A stretch of DNA of 18,211 nt, taken from assembly GCA_025464025.1 (NCBI GenBank), contig JAODBP010000180.1, positions 1 to 18,211 on the forward strand, in the 5' to 3' direction. Each line of letters starts with the position of its first letter. The first letter of the stretch is position 1. Made by a program: the position numbers and the translations under genes. Under the pieces are notes generated by a model, which ran no database searches, had not been told where the DNA came from, and saw only the letters and a program-made list of their open reading frames with translations. Below, piece by piece: positions 6,889 through 13,716 of the stretch. This DNA is from Actinomycetes bacterium (lineage in GTDB: Bacteria; Actinomycetota; Acidimicrobiia; Acidimicrobiales; CADCSY01).

Positions 6889-8598
6889 ATGCACGATCTG
6901 GTGGTACGCGGCGGTCTCGTGGTCGACGGCACGGGGGGCGCGCCACGGCACGCCGACGTGGCCATCGACGGTGGTCGCATCACCGAGGTGGGCCGGGTGG
7001 ACGTGGCCGGGGCCGAGGAGCTCGACGCCACCGGCAAGGTCGTCACCCCCGGGTTCGTCGACATCCACACCCACTACGACGGCCAGGTCACCTGGGACGC
7101 CACCCTCTCGCCCACCAGCTGGCACGGCGTCACCACGCTCGTGCTCGGCAACTGCGGCGTCGGCTTCGCCCCGGTCCGCCCCGACAAGCGCGAGTGGCTG
7201 ATCGGCCTCATGGAGGGCGTCGAGGACATCCCCGGCACCGCGCTCCACGAGGGCATCAAGTGGGCCTGGGAGACGTTCCCCGAGTACCTCGACGCCGTCG
7301 ACTCGTCGCCCCTCGCCCTCGACGTGGCGGCCCTCGCGCCCCACGGCGCCATCCGCGCCTACGTCATGGGCGAGCGGGGTGCCAAGAACGAGCCGGCCAC
7401 GCCCGACGACATCGCCCGAATGGCGGCCATCGTGGCCGAGGCGGTCGAGGCCGGCGCCGTCGGCGTGTCGACCTCCCGCACGATCCTGCACAAGGCCGTC
7501 GACGGCGAGGCCGTGCCCGGCACCTTCGCCGCCGAGGACGAGCTGTTCGGCCTCGGTCGGGCCCTGGCCAAGGTCGGCCGCGGCGTGTTCGAGCTCGCCC
7601 CGGCCGGCATCCAGGGCGAGGACCTGTCGGCGCCGGACAAGGAGGTGGCCTGGATGCGCAAGCTGGCCGCCGAGACGGGCCGGCCCATCACCTACGGCTT
7701 CCTCCAGCACGACGTCGCCCCGCGCGACTGGGAGCGCCAGCTCGAGTTCGCGGCCAAGGCCGACGCCGATGGCGTGCCGCTCCGCCCCCAGATCACCGGC
7801 CGCCCGATCGGCATGCTGCTCGGGATCCAGGGGTTCAACCCGTTCCGCACCCGGCCCACCTACATGGGCATCGCCGACCTGCCGCTCGACGACCTCGTCG
7901 CGAAGCTCCGCGAGCCGGCCATCCGCAAGGCCATCCTCGGCGAGGAGGACTCCGTCCCCATGCCGAGCTACATCGGCATGGGCCTCGATCGGATCTTCGA
8001 GCTGGGCGACCCGCCCGAGTACGAGCCGGCGCCCGAGGCCTCGGTCGCGGCCCAGGCCGGCCGCCGGGGCATGGAGGCCTACGACCTCCTCTACGAGCTG
8101 CTCCTCCGCCGCGAGGGCCGGGAGCTGCTGCTGCGCCCGCTGGTCGGCTACAGCGACCTCACCCTCGACCCGGTCCGCGAGATGCTGCTGAGCCCGGCCA
8201 CCGTGCTCGGCGTCGGCGACGGCGGCGCCCACGTGCGGGTGATCTGCGACGCGTCGACGCCGACGTACATGCTCTCGCACTGGGTCCGCGACCGGTCGCG
8301 GGGCGCCACCCTCCCGATCGAGACCGTGGTGCACAAGATGACGAAGAACAACGCCGACCTGTACGGCTTCGCCGACCGGGGCGTGCTCACCCCCGGCCTG
8401 CGCGCTGATGTGAACGTGATCGACATGGCGCGCATCACGCTGCGCGCCCCCGAGTTCCGCTCCGACCTGCCCGGCGGCGCCGCCCGCCTGGTGCAGGAAG
8501 CGGTGGGCTACGACGCCACGCTGGTCGCGGGCGCCGTGACCCGCCGCAACGACACCGACACCGGGGCCCGCCCCGGCCGACTTGTGAGGTCTGCATGA
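6889..8598 (+). CDS. Amidohydrolase-3 family hydrolase, N-acyl-D-amino-acid deacylase-like
   Basis: The 569-aa product is a metal-dependent amidohydrolase of the D-aminoacylase/dihydroorotase-like group, acting in the cytosol on an amide or cyclic amide. It has the small N-terminal beta domain (DLVVRGGLVVDGTG at 3-16), the metal motif TPGFVDIHTHYD with H60 and H62, and GNCGVGFAP (87-95), whose C89 matches the Cys metal ligand of D-aminoacylases. The conserved segment GDGGAHV (443-449) carries D444, the expected catalytic aspartate. A C-terminal beta return follows (LRADVNVIDM). Length is typical of the larger members. GAGGGGG lies 4 bases before the ATG. It heads an operon and overlaps the Rieske gene by ATGA, hinting that the two work on one substrate. 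The exact substrate is unknown. Confidence 0.9.
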   Translation: MHDLVVRGGLVVDGTGGAPRHADVAIDGGRITEVGRVDVAGAEELDATGKVVTPGFVDIHTHYDGQVTWDATLSPTSWHGVTTLVLGNCGVGFAPVRPDKREWLIGLMEGVEDIPGTALHEGIKWAWETFPEYLDAVDSSPLALDVAALAPHGAIRAYVMGERGAKNEPATPDDIARMAAIVAEAVEAGAVGVSTSRTILHKAVDGEAVPGTFAAEDELFGLGRALAKVGRGVFELAPAGIQGEDLSAPDKEVAWMRKLAAETGRPITYGFLQHDVAPRDWERQLEFAAKADADGVPLRPQITGRPIGMLLGIQGFNPFRTRPTYMGIADLPLDDLVAKLREPAIRKAILGEEDSVPMPSYIGMGLDRIFELGDPPEYEPAPEASVAAQAGRRGMEAYDLLYELLLRREGRELLLRPLVGYSDLTLDPVREMLLSPATVLGVGDGGAHVRVICDASTPTYMLSHWVRDRSRGATLPIETVVHKMTKNNADLYGFADRGVLTPGLRADVNVIDMARITLRAPEFRSDLPGGAARLVQEAVGYDATLVAGAVTRRNDTDTGARPGRLVRSA

Positions 8599-9896
8599 CG
8601 CTCGTCGACGGCACCGACGTCCAGCTCCTGGGCACCGCGGTCACCGCCTCCGGCATCGACCGCTCCGGGCCGACCCTGGTCCCGGTCTCCCGCTACATCT
8701 CGCCGGAGTGGATGGCGATCGAGAACGAGAAGGTGTGGCCCAAGGCGTGGCAGGTCGCCTGCTCGCTCGACCACGTGGCCGAACCCGGCGACTTCTACGA
8801 GTACCGCGCCGGCTGGCTGTCGGTGCTCATCGTGCGGGGCGACGACGGCGAGCTGCGCGCCTTCCAGAACGCCTGCCGCCACCGGGGCAACATGCTCTGC
8901 GAGGGCACCGGCAAGGGCCTCAGCGAGCTGCGCTGCCCGTACCACCGGTGGGCGTGGACGACCGAGGGCAAGCTCCGCGAGGTCCCGTCGCGCAAGGGCT
9001 TCGGCAAGATCGACAACGAGGAGTTCGGCCTCATCCCGGCCCAGGTCGGCACGTGGGGCCCGATGGTGTTCGTGAACCTCGACCTCGACTGCATGCCGCT
9101 CGACGAGTGGCTCGAGGGCATCCCCGACGATGCGTCGTGGGCCAACATCGACGAGTTCCGCTGCAACAGCCTCGTGGTCCGCCCGATGCCGGCGAACTGG
9201 AAGGTCGTCTCCGAGGGCTTCTCCGAGACGTACCACATCCAGGGGATCCACCGGGAGATGTTGGGCCACATCGACGACGTCGACGCCCCGCAGAAGCTGT
9301 GGCACCGCCACGGCGTCAGCTACCAGCACTACGGCGTCCCCTCGCCCCGCCTCGGCCGCAACGTGCCGGACCAGACGGTGTGGGACACGTGGATCCAGTG
9401 CATCGGCAACCGCATGGGCCTCGACTCGACCCAGACGTACCCGTGCCCCGAGGTGCCCGAGGGCCAGACGATCCGCGACGTCATCGCCGCCCGGGTGAAG
9501 GCCCACCAGGCCAGCCTCGGCGTCGACATCTCGCGCTACGACACGGCCCAGGCCACCGGCGCCTCGCAGTACAACCTCTTCCCGAACGCCACCGTGCTGG
9601 TGTGGTCGGACATGGTCAACGTGCTGTCGACCCGACCCGGCCTCACGCCCGACGAGTGCCAGTTCGTGTCGATGAACTTCCACCGGGCCCCGCTGGGCGC
9701 GCCCCGCTCCGAGCCGTTCACCGCCGTGCTGCCGGACAACACCGACATGGGCTTCGTCATGAACCAGGACATCGGGATCATGAAGACGGCCCAGCGGGGG
9801 CTGCACCAGCCCGGCCTGAAGCACCTGGCCCTGTCGGCCGAGGAGTGCCGGGTCATCAACCTGCACAAGAACCTCGACGAGTGGTGCGGCGCGTGA
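8595..9896 (+). CDS. Rieske non-heme iron oxygenase, alpha subunit
   Basis: The 433-aa product is the catalytic subunit of a ring-hydroxylating or O/N-dealkylating oxygenase. The Rieske 2Fe-2S ligands are C94-x-H96 and C114-x2-H117 (CRHRG ... CPYH). The mononuclear iron site follows the family pattern NWK...E...YH....H: NWK at 201-203, H214 and H219, with D392 in NQDIGIMKTAQRG as the likely third ligand. Both metal centres therefore look intact. Length is typical of an alpha subunit. TGAGGT lies 5 bases before the ATG, which overlaps the amidohydrolase stop (ATGA). The next gene overlaps by GTGA and codes an NTF2-like protein, the same fold as Rieske beta subunits. No ferredoxin or reductase gene is in the window, so electrons must come from proteins coded elsewhere. 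Substrate unknown. Confidence 0.95.
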   Translation: MTLVDGTDVQLLGTAVTASGIDRSGPTLVPVSRYISPEWMAIENEKVWPKAWQVACSLDHVAEPGDFYEYRAGWLSVLIVRGDDGELRAFQNACRHRGNMLCEGTGKGLSELRCPYHRWAWTTEGKLREVPSRKGFGKIDNEEFGLIPAQVGTWGPMVFVNLDLDCMPLDEWLEGIPDDASWANIDEFRCNSLVVRPMPANWKVVSEGFSETYHIQGIHREMLGHIDDVDAPQKLWHRHGVSYQHYGVPSPRLGRNVPDQTVWDTWIQCIGNRMGLDSTQTYPCPEVPEGQTIRDVIAARVKAHQASLGVDISRYDTAQATGASQYNLFPNATVLVWSDMVNVLSTRPGLTPDECQFVSMNFHRAPLGAPRSEPFTAVLPDNTDMGFVMNQDIGIMKTAQRGLHQPGLKHLALSAEECRVINLHKNLDEWCGA

Positions 9897-10378
9897 CGTT
9901 GGACGACCTCCTCGCCAAGGAGGAGATCAAGGACGTCATCAAGCGGCTGGCCCGAGGGACCGACCGGCTCGACGAGGCGCTGATGGCGTCCTGCTACCAC
10001 CCCGACGGCTTCGACGACCACAACTCGTTCCGCGGCTCGGGCACCGACTTCGCGGCGTGGGTGTGCGAGGTGCTCCCCCACTTCCAGGCGACGATGCACT
10101 TCATCGCCGACCCGTACATCCAGCTCGACGGCGACGTCGCCCAGTGCGACACCTACTGCGAGGCCCACCACGTCGGCACCGACAGCGACATGGTGATGGG
10201 CCTCCGCTACGTCGACCGGTTCGAGAAGCGCGACGGCACCTGGCTCATCGCCAAGCGGGTCTGCGCCTTCGACTGGGCCTACACGGTGCCGTTCGACCCG
10301 TCGGTGGGCTTCACGTTCGGCGCCGACTTCACGGTCGGCCACCGCGACCGCACCGACATCACCTACACGGGGGTCTGA
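9893..10378 (+). CDS. SnoaL_4-type NTF2-like protein next to the Rieske oxygenase
   Basis: The 161-aa product has a GTG start that overlaps the Rieske stop as GTGA. It opens with a helix (LLAKEEIKDVIKRLARGTDRLD, 5-27) followed by YHPDGFDDHNSFRGSG (35-50), H69 in ATMHFIAD, YCEAHH (88-93), MGLRYVDRFEKRDGTWLIAKR (102-122) and FDW (126-128). This pattern is the SnoaL_4 branch of the NTF2/cystatin-like superfamily, which includes dehydratases, isomerases and Rieske dioxygenase beta subunits. It could be a diverged beta subunit or a separate enzyme acting on the oxygenase product. Its 3' end overlaps the convergent DoxX gene by 16 bases (10363-10378). Confidence 0.87.
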   Translation: MTLDDLLAKEEIKDVIKRLARGTDRLDEALMASCYHPDGFDDHNSFRGSGTDFAAWVCEVLPHFQATMHFIADPYIQLDGDVAQCDTYCEAHHVGTDSDMVMGLRYVDRFEKRDGTWLIAKRVCAFDWAYTVPFDPSVGFTFGADFTVGHRDRTDITYTGV

Positions 10379-10941
10379 ACCCCCTCGGCCACGGCGTCGT
10401 CGGCCCGCTCGGCGGCGGTGATGTCGACGACCTCGTCGTCGTGCTGCTCGGGCGGGGCCTGCCGGGTGCGGGCGACGAGCGTGCCGGCGACCACGCCGGC
10501 GGCGATGCCGGCCATCGCCATCCACGGCCGGGCCAGGCGGTAGCCGAGCAGGTGGTCGAGCGACAGCTTCCCGGGTCCCTTGAGCGCGATGGCCGCGGCG
10601 GCCAGGCCGTAGGTGGCCGGCAGCTCGTAGCCGCCCGACGCGGCGAAGAAGCCGTTCGACTTGTGCACGTCGGACGCCGTGCGCATGGTGCCGATGACGG
10701 CGGCGGCGGCGGCCGGCGTGGCCAGGCCGGCGGCGAGCATCGTCCCGCCGACGAGCTCGCCGGCCGCGGCGGCGAGCACGGCTTGGTCGGGGTTGGGGAA
10801 GCCCAGGTGGCCGAAGGCCTGGCCCGTCGCCTCCCGGCCCGGGCCGCCGAAGGAGCCGAACAGCTTCTGGGCCCCGTGGGCGGCGAGGGCACCACCGACC
10901 CCAAGGCGGAGGGCGAGCGTGCCGACATCCTGGGTGCGCAT
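10363..10941 (-). CDS. DoxX-like membrane protein
   Basis: The 192-aa product has four hydrophobic helices in DoxX order: LALRLGVGGALAAHGAQKLFGSFGG (9-33), then AGELVGGTMLAAGLATPAAAAAVIGTM (61-87), YGLAAAAIAL (110-119) and MAMAGIAAGVVAGTLVA (140-156). A polar, acidic cytoplasmic tail ends the protein. The early segment R-L-x-x-G-x-x-x-x-x-H-G-x-Q-K-L-F-G matches DoxX/DoxD-like proteins, whose known members are linked to quinone or thiosulfate redox chemistry or to oxidative stress; the exact role is unknown. ATG 10941 is chosen because AGGGG lies 7 bases upstream. An in-frame GTG at 10959 would add 6 residues. The start lies in a hairpin (10940-10961). It is third in a likely LysR-GNAT-DoxX transcript and overlaps the convergent NTF2-like gene by 16 bases. 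Confidence 0.87.
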   Translation of the reverse strand: MRTQDVGTLALRLGVGGALAAHGAQKLFGSFGGPGREATGQAFGHLGFPNPDQAVLAAAAGELVGGTMLAAGLATPAAAAAVIGTMRTASDVHKSNGFFAASGGYELPATYGLAAAAIALKGPGKLSLDHLLGYRLARPWMAMAGIAAGVVAGTLVARTRQAPPEQHDDEVVDITAAERADDAVAEGVQTPV

Positions 10942-10961
10942 GTGGGTGCCCCTACCCACAT
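10940..10961 (-). promoter_or_regulatory. Hairpin with the DoxX ribosome site in its loop
   Basis: Reading the minus strand, ATGTGGGT and ACCCACAT pair perfectly (8 bp) around the 6-base loop AGGGGC. The loop holds the Shine-Dalgarno sequence and the 3' arm takes in the A and T of the start codon. It could tune translation of the DoxX gene or simply present the ribosome site. Confidence 0.5.
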
Positions 10962-10993
10962 CGCCCGATCCGTCCCGTTCCGCCCGGTCGGGG

Positions 10994-11275
10994 TCAGGCG
11001 GCGAGGAGGTCGCGCTCCTGGGGGTGCTCGTCGAGGTACTGGGCCACGTACCAGCAGACCGGGACGACGGTGCGCCCGGCGTGGCGGATGTCGTCGAGAG
11101 CGCCCTTGACGAGGATGGCGCCGAGGCCCTGGCCCCGGCGGCTGGCGTCGATCACGGTGTGCGGGAGGACCACCCGCTCCTCGTCGAGCCGGAAGTCGGC
11201 GGTGCCGACCAGCTCCCCGTCCACCAGGAGCTCGTAGCGGCCCTCGGCATCGTTGCGTCGCACCTCGTTCGCCAT
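10994..11275 (-). CDS. Small GNAT-fold N-acetyltransferase (YjdJ-like)
   Basis: The 93-aa product is a minimal GCN5-related acetyltransferase domain of the acetyltransf_CG/YjdJ kind. It has the beta pair RYELLVDGELVGTADFRL (13-30), a strand with HTVIDASRRGQGLGAILVKGALDD (39-62) carrying the acetyl-CoA pyrophosphate loop RRGQGLG (46-52), and VVPVCWYVAQYLDEHPQERDLL (70-91), the usual P-x-C-x-Y-V-x-x-Y ending of this subfamily. Known members are single-domain proteins of about 90-100 aa whose substrates are mostly unknown. It lies 9 bases after the LysR stop and 52 bases before the DoxX start on the same strand, so co-transcription is likely. Confidence 0.9.
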   Translation of the reverse strand: MANEVRRNDAEGRYELLVDGELVGTADFRLDEERVVLPHTVIDASRRGQGLGAILVKGALDDIRHAGRTVVPVCWYVAQYLDEHPQERDLLAA

Positions 11276-11284
11276 GGCCCCGGT

Positions 11285-12151
11285 CTACCCGGACGTGGCC
11301 AGGATGACGAGCGCGGCGGCGGCCGGGGAGAGCGCGGCGTCTCGGTGCGCGAGCGTGACCTCGCGGGTGACGGGCGGGTCGATGCGCCGCACATCGGCAC
11401 CCAGGGCGGCGGCCTCGTCGGCGAGCGCCACCGGGAGGAGGGCGACGCCGGCGCCGGCGACGACGAGCGGGAGGATCGCCTCGCGCGGCCCGGCCTCGAC
11501 GGCGATGACCGGCACGGCCCCGGCGTCCTCGTGGGCCTGCTCGAGCAGGCGCCGGCTCGACGTGCCCGGCGGGGTCGTCACGAAGGGCAGACCGACCAAC
11601 GCCGACCGCTTTATGACCTTGCGCCCGGGCGCGGTGCCGGCCGGGAAGACGGCCCGGTGCTCCTGGGCCCCGAGCGAGTGGAACACCAGGCCAGCGCCGC
11701 TCTCGGCATCGGTGAGGGCCAGCTCGGCCCGACCGTCGACGACCCGGGCCAGGGCATCGGCCGTGCCGTCGGGCTCGGTGAGGCGGAGCGACACGCCGGG
11801 GTGCTCACGACGGAAGCGACCGAGCAGCGGCGCGGCCGGGTCGACCGCCAGGGTCGGCAGCAGGACCAGGTCGAGGGTGCCGCCCTCGACGCCGGCCACG
11901 TCGGTGACGGCCCGGCGGGCCTGGTCGACCGAGCGGAGCACCTGCTGGGCCGGGCCGACGAGCGCCTCGCCGGCGGCGGTGAGGACCAGGCCCCGACCGA
12001 TGCGGTGGAACAGGGCCGTGCCGAGCTCGGCCTCGAGCGACCGGAGCGTCTGGGACAGCGCCGGCTGCGAGACGAAGGTCGCCGGCGCCGCCGCCGTCAT
12101 CGTGCCGTGCTCGACCACGGCGAGGAAGGCGTTGAGCTGCCGGAGGTCCAC
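11285..12151 (-). CDS. LysR-family transcriptional regulator
   Basis: The 288-aa product has an N-terminal winged helix-turn-helix: MDLRQLNAFLAVVEHGTMTAAAPATFVSQPALSQTLRSLEAELGTALFHR at residues 1-50, with LTAAGEAL at 57-64 closing the wing. The linker helix follows, then a two-lobed periplasmic-binding-like effector domain from about residue 92 (GTLDLVLLPTLAVDPAAPLLGRFRREHPGV). The start is GTG 12151; no ribosome site is seen and TAAGCT lies 6 bases upstream, so the mRNA is probably leaderless. It diverges from the TauE/SafE permease across a spacer with a dyad (12165-12181), the classic LysR layout, so it probably controls the permease and itself. The GNAT and DoxX genes lie downstream on the same strand. 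Confidence 0.94.
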   Translation of the reverse strand: MDLRQLNAFLAVVEHGTMTAAAPATFVSQPALSQTLRSLEAELGTALFHRIGRGLVLTAAGEALVGPAQQVLRSVDQARRAVTDVAGVEGGTLDLVLLPTLAVDPAAPLLGRFRREHPGVSLRLTEPDGTADALARVVDGRAELALTDAESGAGLVFHSLGAQEHRAVFPAGTAPGRKVIKRSALVGLPFVTTPPGTSSRRLLEQAHEDAGAVPVIAVEAGPREAILPLVVAGAGVALLPVALADEAAALGADVRRIDPPVTREVTLAHRDAALSPAAAALVILATSG

Positions 12152-12157
12152 AAGCCC

Positions 12158-12163
12158 AGCTTA
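12158..12163 (-). promoter_or_regulatory. TAAGCT -10 box, likely leaderless LysR promoter
   Basis: On the minus strand TAAGCT fits TANNNT and ends 6 bases before the GTG start at 12151, which has no ribosome site. Transcription would begin at or very near the start codon. Confidence 0.4.
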
Positions 12164-12164
12164 T

Positions 12165-12181
12165 TGGTTCAATCAGAACAA
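12165..12181. promoter_or_regulatory. Candidate LysR-type operator, GTTC-AATCA-GAAC dyad
   Basis: The core arms GTTC (12167-12170) and GAAC (12176-12179) are perfect, with the outer T12165/A12181 also matching. It lies between LysR and the divergent permease, just upstream of the LysR -10 box. It is AT-richer than its surroundings, as LysR targets often are. Assignment to this LysR rests on position only. Confidence 0.45.
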
Positions 12182-12206
12182 GTAGCTGGCCCTATGGGTC
12201 CTGGAC

Positions 12207-12222
12207 CGGTTGGATGGAACCG
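12207..12222 (+). promoter_or_regulatory. Hairpin with the permease ribosome site in its loop
   Basis: CGGTT and AACCG pair perfectly around the 6-base loop GGATGG. The loop looks like the ribosome site for GTG 12222, whose first G closes the stem. A second short dyad (GGTCC-T-GGACC, 12197-12207) sits just upstream. The layout resembles the hairpin before the DoxX gene. Confidence 0.35.
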
Positions 12223-12959
12223 TGATCGGCGCCCCGGAGCTCACGGCCATCGGTGCCGGCATCGGGCTCCTCTACGGGACGTTCGGCGCCGGGGCGTCCG
12301 CCTTCGCCACCCCGGTCCTGGCCCTGGCCGGCGTGCCGGCCCTCCTGGCCGTCGCCTCCCCGCTGCCGGCCACCCTGCCCGCCGCCCTCCTGGGGGCTTG
12401 GTCGCACCGCCGCCACGGCGAGGTCGCCGGTCGCCTCGCCCAGCAGGGCATCGCCGTCGGGCTGCCGGCCGCGCTGGCCGGTGCGCTGAGCAGCTCGTCG
12501 GTGCCGGGCACGACGCTGCTCGTGCTCTCCGCCCTCGTCCTCCTCCTCGCCGGCCTGCGACTGGCCTGGGTCGCCGGGTCGGCGGCCACGCCCCACGTCC
12601 GGTCGCGCCGCACGACGCTCGTCGCCATCGCCGGTGTCGGGTTCGCCGCCGGCCTGCTGGCCAACAGCGGGGGGTTCCTGCTCATCCCCGTGCTCGTGCT
12701 GGTCGCCGGGCTCGGCGTGCGCCAGGCCGCAGCGACGAGCATGGTCGTGGCCGCCGTCCTCACCATCCCGACCTTGGCCACCCACTGGTGGTTGGGTCAC
12801 GTCGACTGGCGGGTCGCCGCCCTCTTCGCCGTCGGCCTCCTGCCCGGCACGCTCGCCGGCACCGCCCTCGGACGGCACGTCCCGGCCGAGGGCGTCCAGC
12901 GCGCCTTCGGCGGGCTGCTCGTCGCGTTCGGCGCCTGGTACCTGCTCCAGGTCAGCTGA
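12222..12959 (+). CDS. TauE/SafE-family membrane permease
   Basis: The 245-aa product is an integral membrane protein of the TauE/SafE (DUF81) family, putative exporters of sulfite, sulfoacetate or other small organic anions. It shows the family's internal duplication. The first half has AIGAGIGLLYGTFGAGASAF and the second half GVGFAAGLLANSGGFLLIPV, both G-x-G-x(3-5)-G segments that begin each repeat. About seven to eight hydrophobic helices are visible. GTG 12222 has GGATGG 4 bases upstream. TTG 12210, four codons earlier in frame, is the alternative. It diverges from the LysR gene, its probable regulator. Its 3' end overlaps the convergent SDR gene by 8 bases (12952-12959). Confidence 0.92.
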   Translation: MIGAPELTAIGAGIGLLYGTFGAGASAFATPVLALAGVPALLAVASPLPATLPAALLGAWSHRRHGEVAGRLAQQGIAVGLPAALAGALSSSSVPGTTLLVLSALVLLLAGLRLAWVAGSAATPHVRSRRTTLVAIAGVGFAAGLLANSGGFLLIPVLVLVAGLGVRQAAATSMVVAAVLTIPTLATHWWLGHVDWRVAALFAVGLLPGTLAGTALGRHVPAEGVQRAFGGLLVAFGAWYLLQVS

Positions 12960-13716
12960 TGCCGTAGACGGAGTCGGGCAGGTCGATCCGCTCCCCCGCC
13001 GTCTGCCCGTCGTCGATGACCAGCTCGGTGCCGTTCACCAGCTTCGACTCGTCGGACGCCAGGTAGACGACGGCCGGCGCCACCGCGCCAGGGCCGCGGC
13101 GATGGCGCTCCTCGGGGGTGAGGTGATCGCCGGTGGGCCAGTCCTCGGCACCCACGATCCGAGGGTGCATCTCGGGGTTCCCGGCCGCCGGGCACACGAT
13201 GTTGGCCCGCACGCCCCACCGACCGTTCTCGATGGCCGTCACCTTGGTGAGGCCCCGAAGGCCGAACTTCGACGACGTGTAGGCCGAGGTGAGGGTGACG
13301 CCGTGGACCGAGTCGATCGAGCCGACGTTGACGATCGAGCCCGACGACTGCCGCAGCTTGGGCAGGCACGCCTTGGTCCCGAGGAACGGGCCCAGCACGT
13401 TCACCTTGAGGATCCGCTCGAACGCCTCGGCCGTGGTCAGGTCGATGGTGGCGAGGTGGAGCACGGCGGCGTTGTTGACCAGCACGTCGATCCGGTCGAG
13501 GGCGTCGACGGCCGCCGCCCAGTCGGCCTCGCTCGTGACGTCGAGGTGGCGGAACGAGGCGCCGATGCGGTCGGCCGTCTCCTGGCCCCTGTCGTCGAGC
13601 ACGTCGGCCACCGTCACCACCGCGCCCTCGGCGACGAAGTGCTCGGCGATGGCGGCGCCGGTGCCCCGGGCCGCGCCGGTGACCAGCGCGACCTTGCCCT
13701 CCAGACGACCGGTCAT
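12952..13716 (-). CDS. Classical short-chain dehydrogenase/reductase
   Basis: The 254-aa product is a cytosolic NAD(P)-dependent oxidoreductase of the classical SDR type. Visible motifs are the cofactor loop TGAARGTG (13-20), D38 at the end of strand 2 (suggesting NAD preference), D59 in HLDV, NNAA (81-84), catalytic S133 and Y146-T-S-S-K150. The C-terminal part contains VYLASDESKLVNGTELVIDDG, the usual end of enzymes annotated as 3-oxoacyl reductase or hydroxysteroid dehydrogenase-like. Its ATG overlaps the stop of the upstream SDR gene (ATGA), so it is the second gene of a two-SDR operon. Its own stop overlaps the convergent permease gene by 8 bases. Substrate unknown; a secondary alcohol or ketone in the same degradation route is likely. 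Confidence 0.93.
   Translation of the reverse strand: MTGRLEGKVALVTGAARGTGAAIAEHFVAEGAVVTVADVLDDRGQETADRIGASFRHLDVTSEADWAAAVDALDRIDVLVNNAAVLHLATIDLTTAEAFERILKVNVLGPFLGTKACLPKLRQSSGSIVNVGSIDSVHGVTLTSAYTSSKFGLRGLTKVTAIENGRWGVRANIVCPAAGNPEMHPRIVGAEDWPTGDHLTPEERHRRGPGAVAPAVVYLASDESKLVNGTELVIDDGQTAGERIDLPDSVYGIS

Noticed and set aside
6745..8334. 529-codon minus-strand frame opposite the amidohydrolase
   Set aside because: Antisense shadow rich in Ala/Gly/Val/Asp/His; the plus strand carries metal and catalytic motifs.
5022..8408. 1128-codon open frame on the plus strand
   Set aside because: It runs through the CoA-transferase, the opposite DUF998 gene and the amidohydrolase in another frame, with Arg/Pro/Gly-rich composition. 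It is a GC artefact.
8508..9866. 452-codon minus-strand frame opposite the Rieske gene
   Set aside because: Antisense shadow of a gene with all iron-ligand residues intact.
10661..12967. 768-codon plus-strand frame across the GNAT, LysR and permease region
   Set aside because: It overlaps three genes with clear families in other frames and has no domain of its own.
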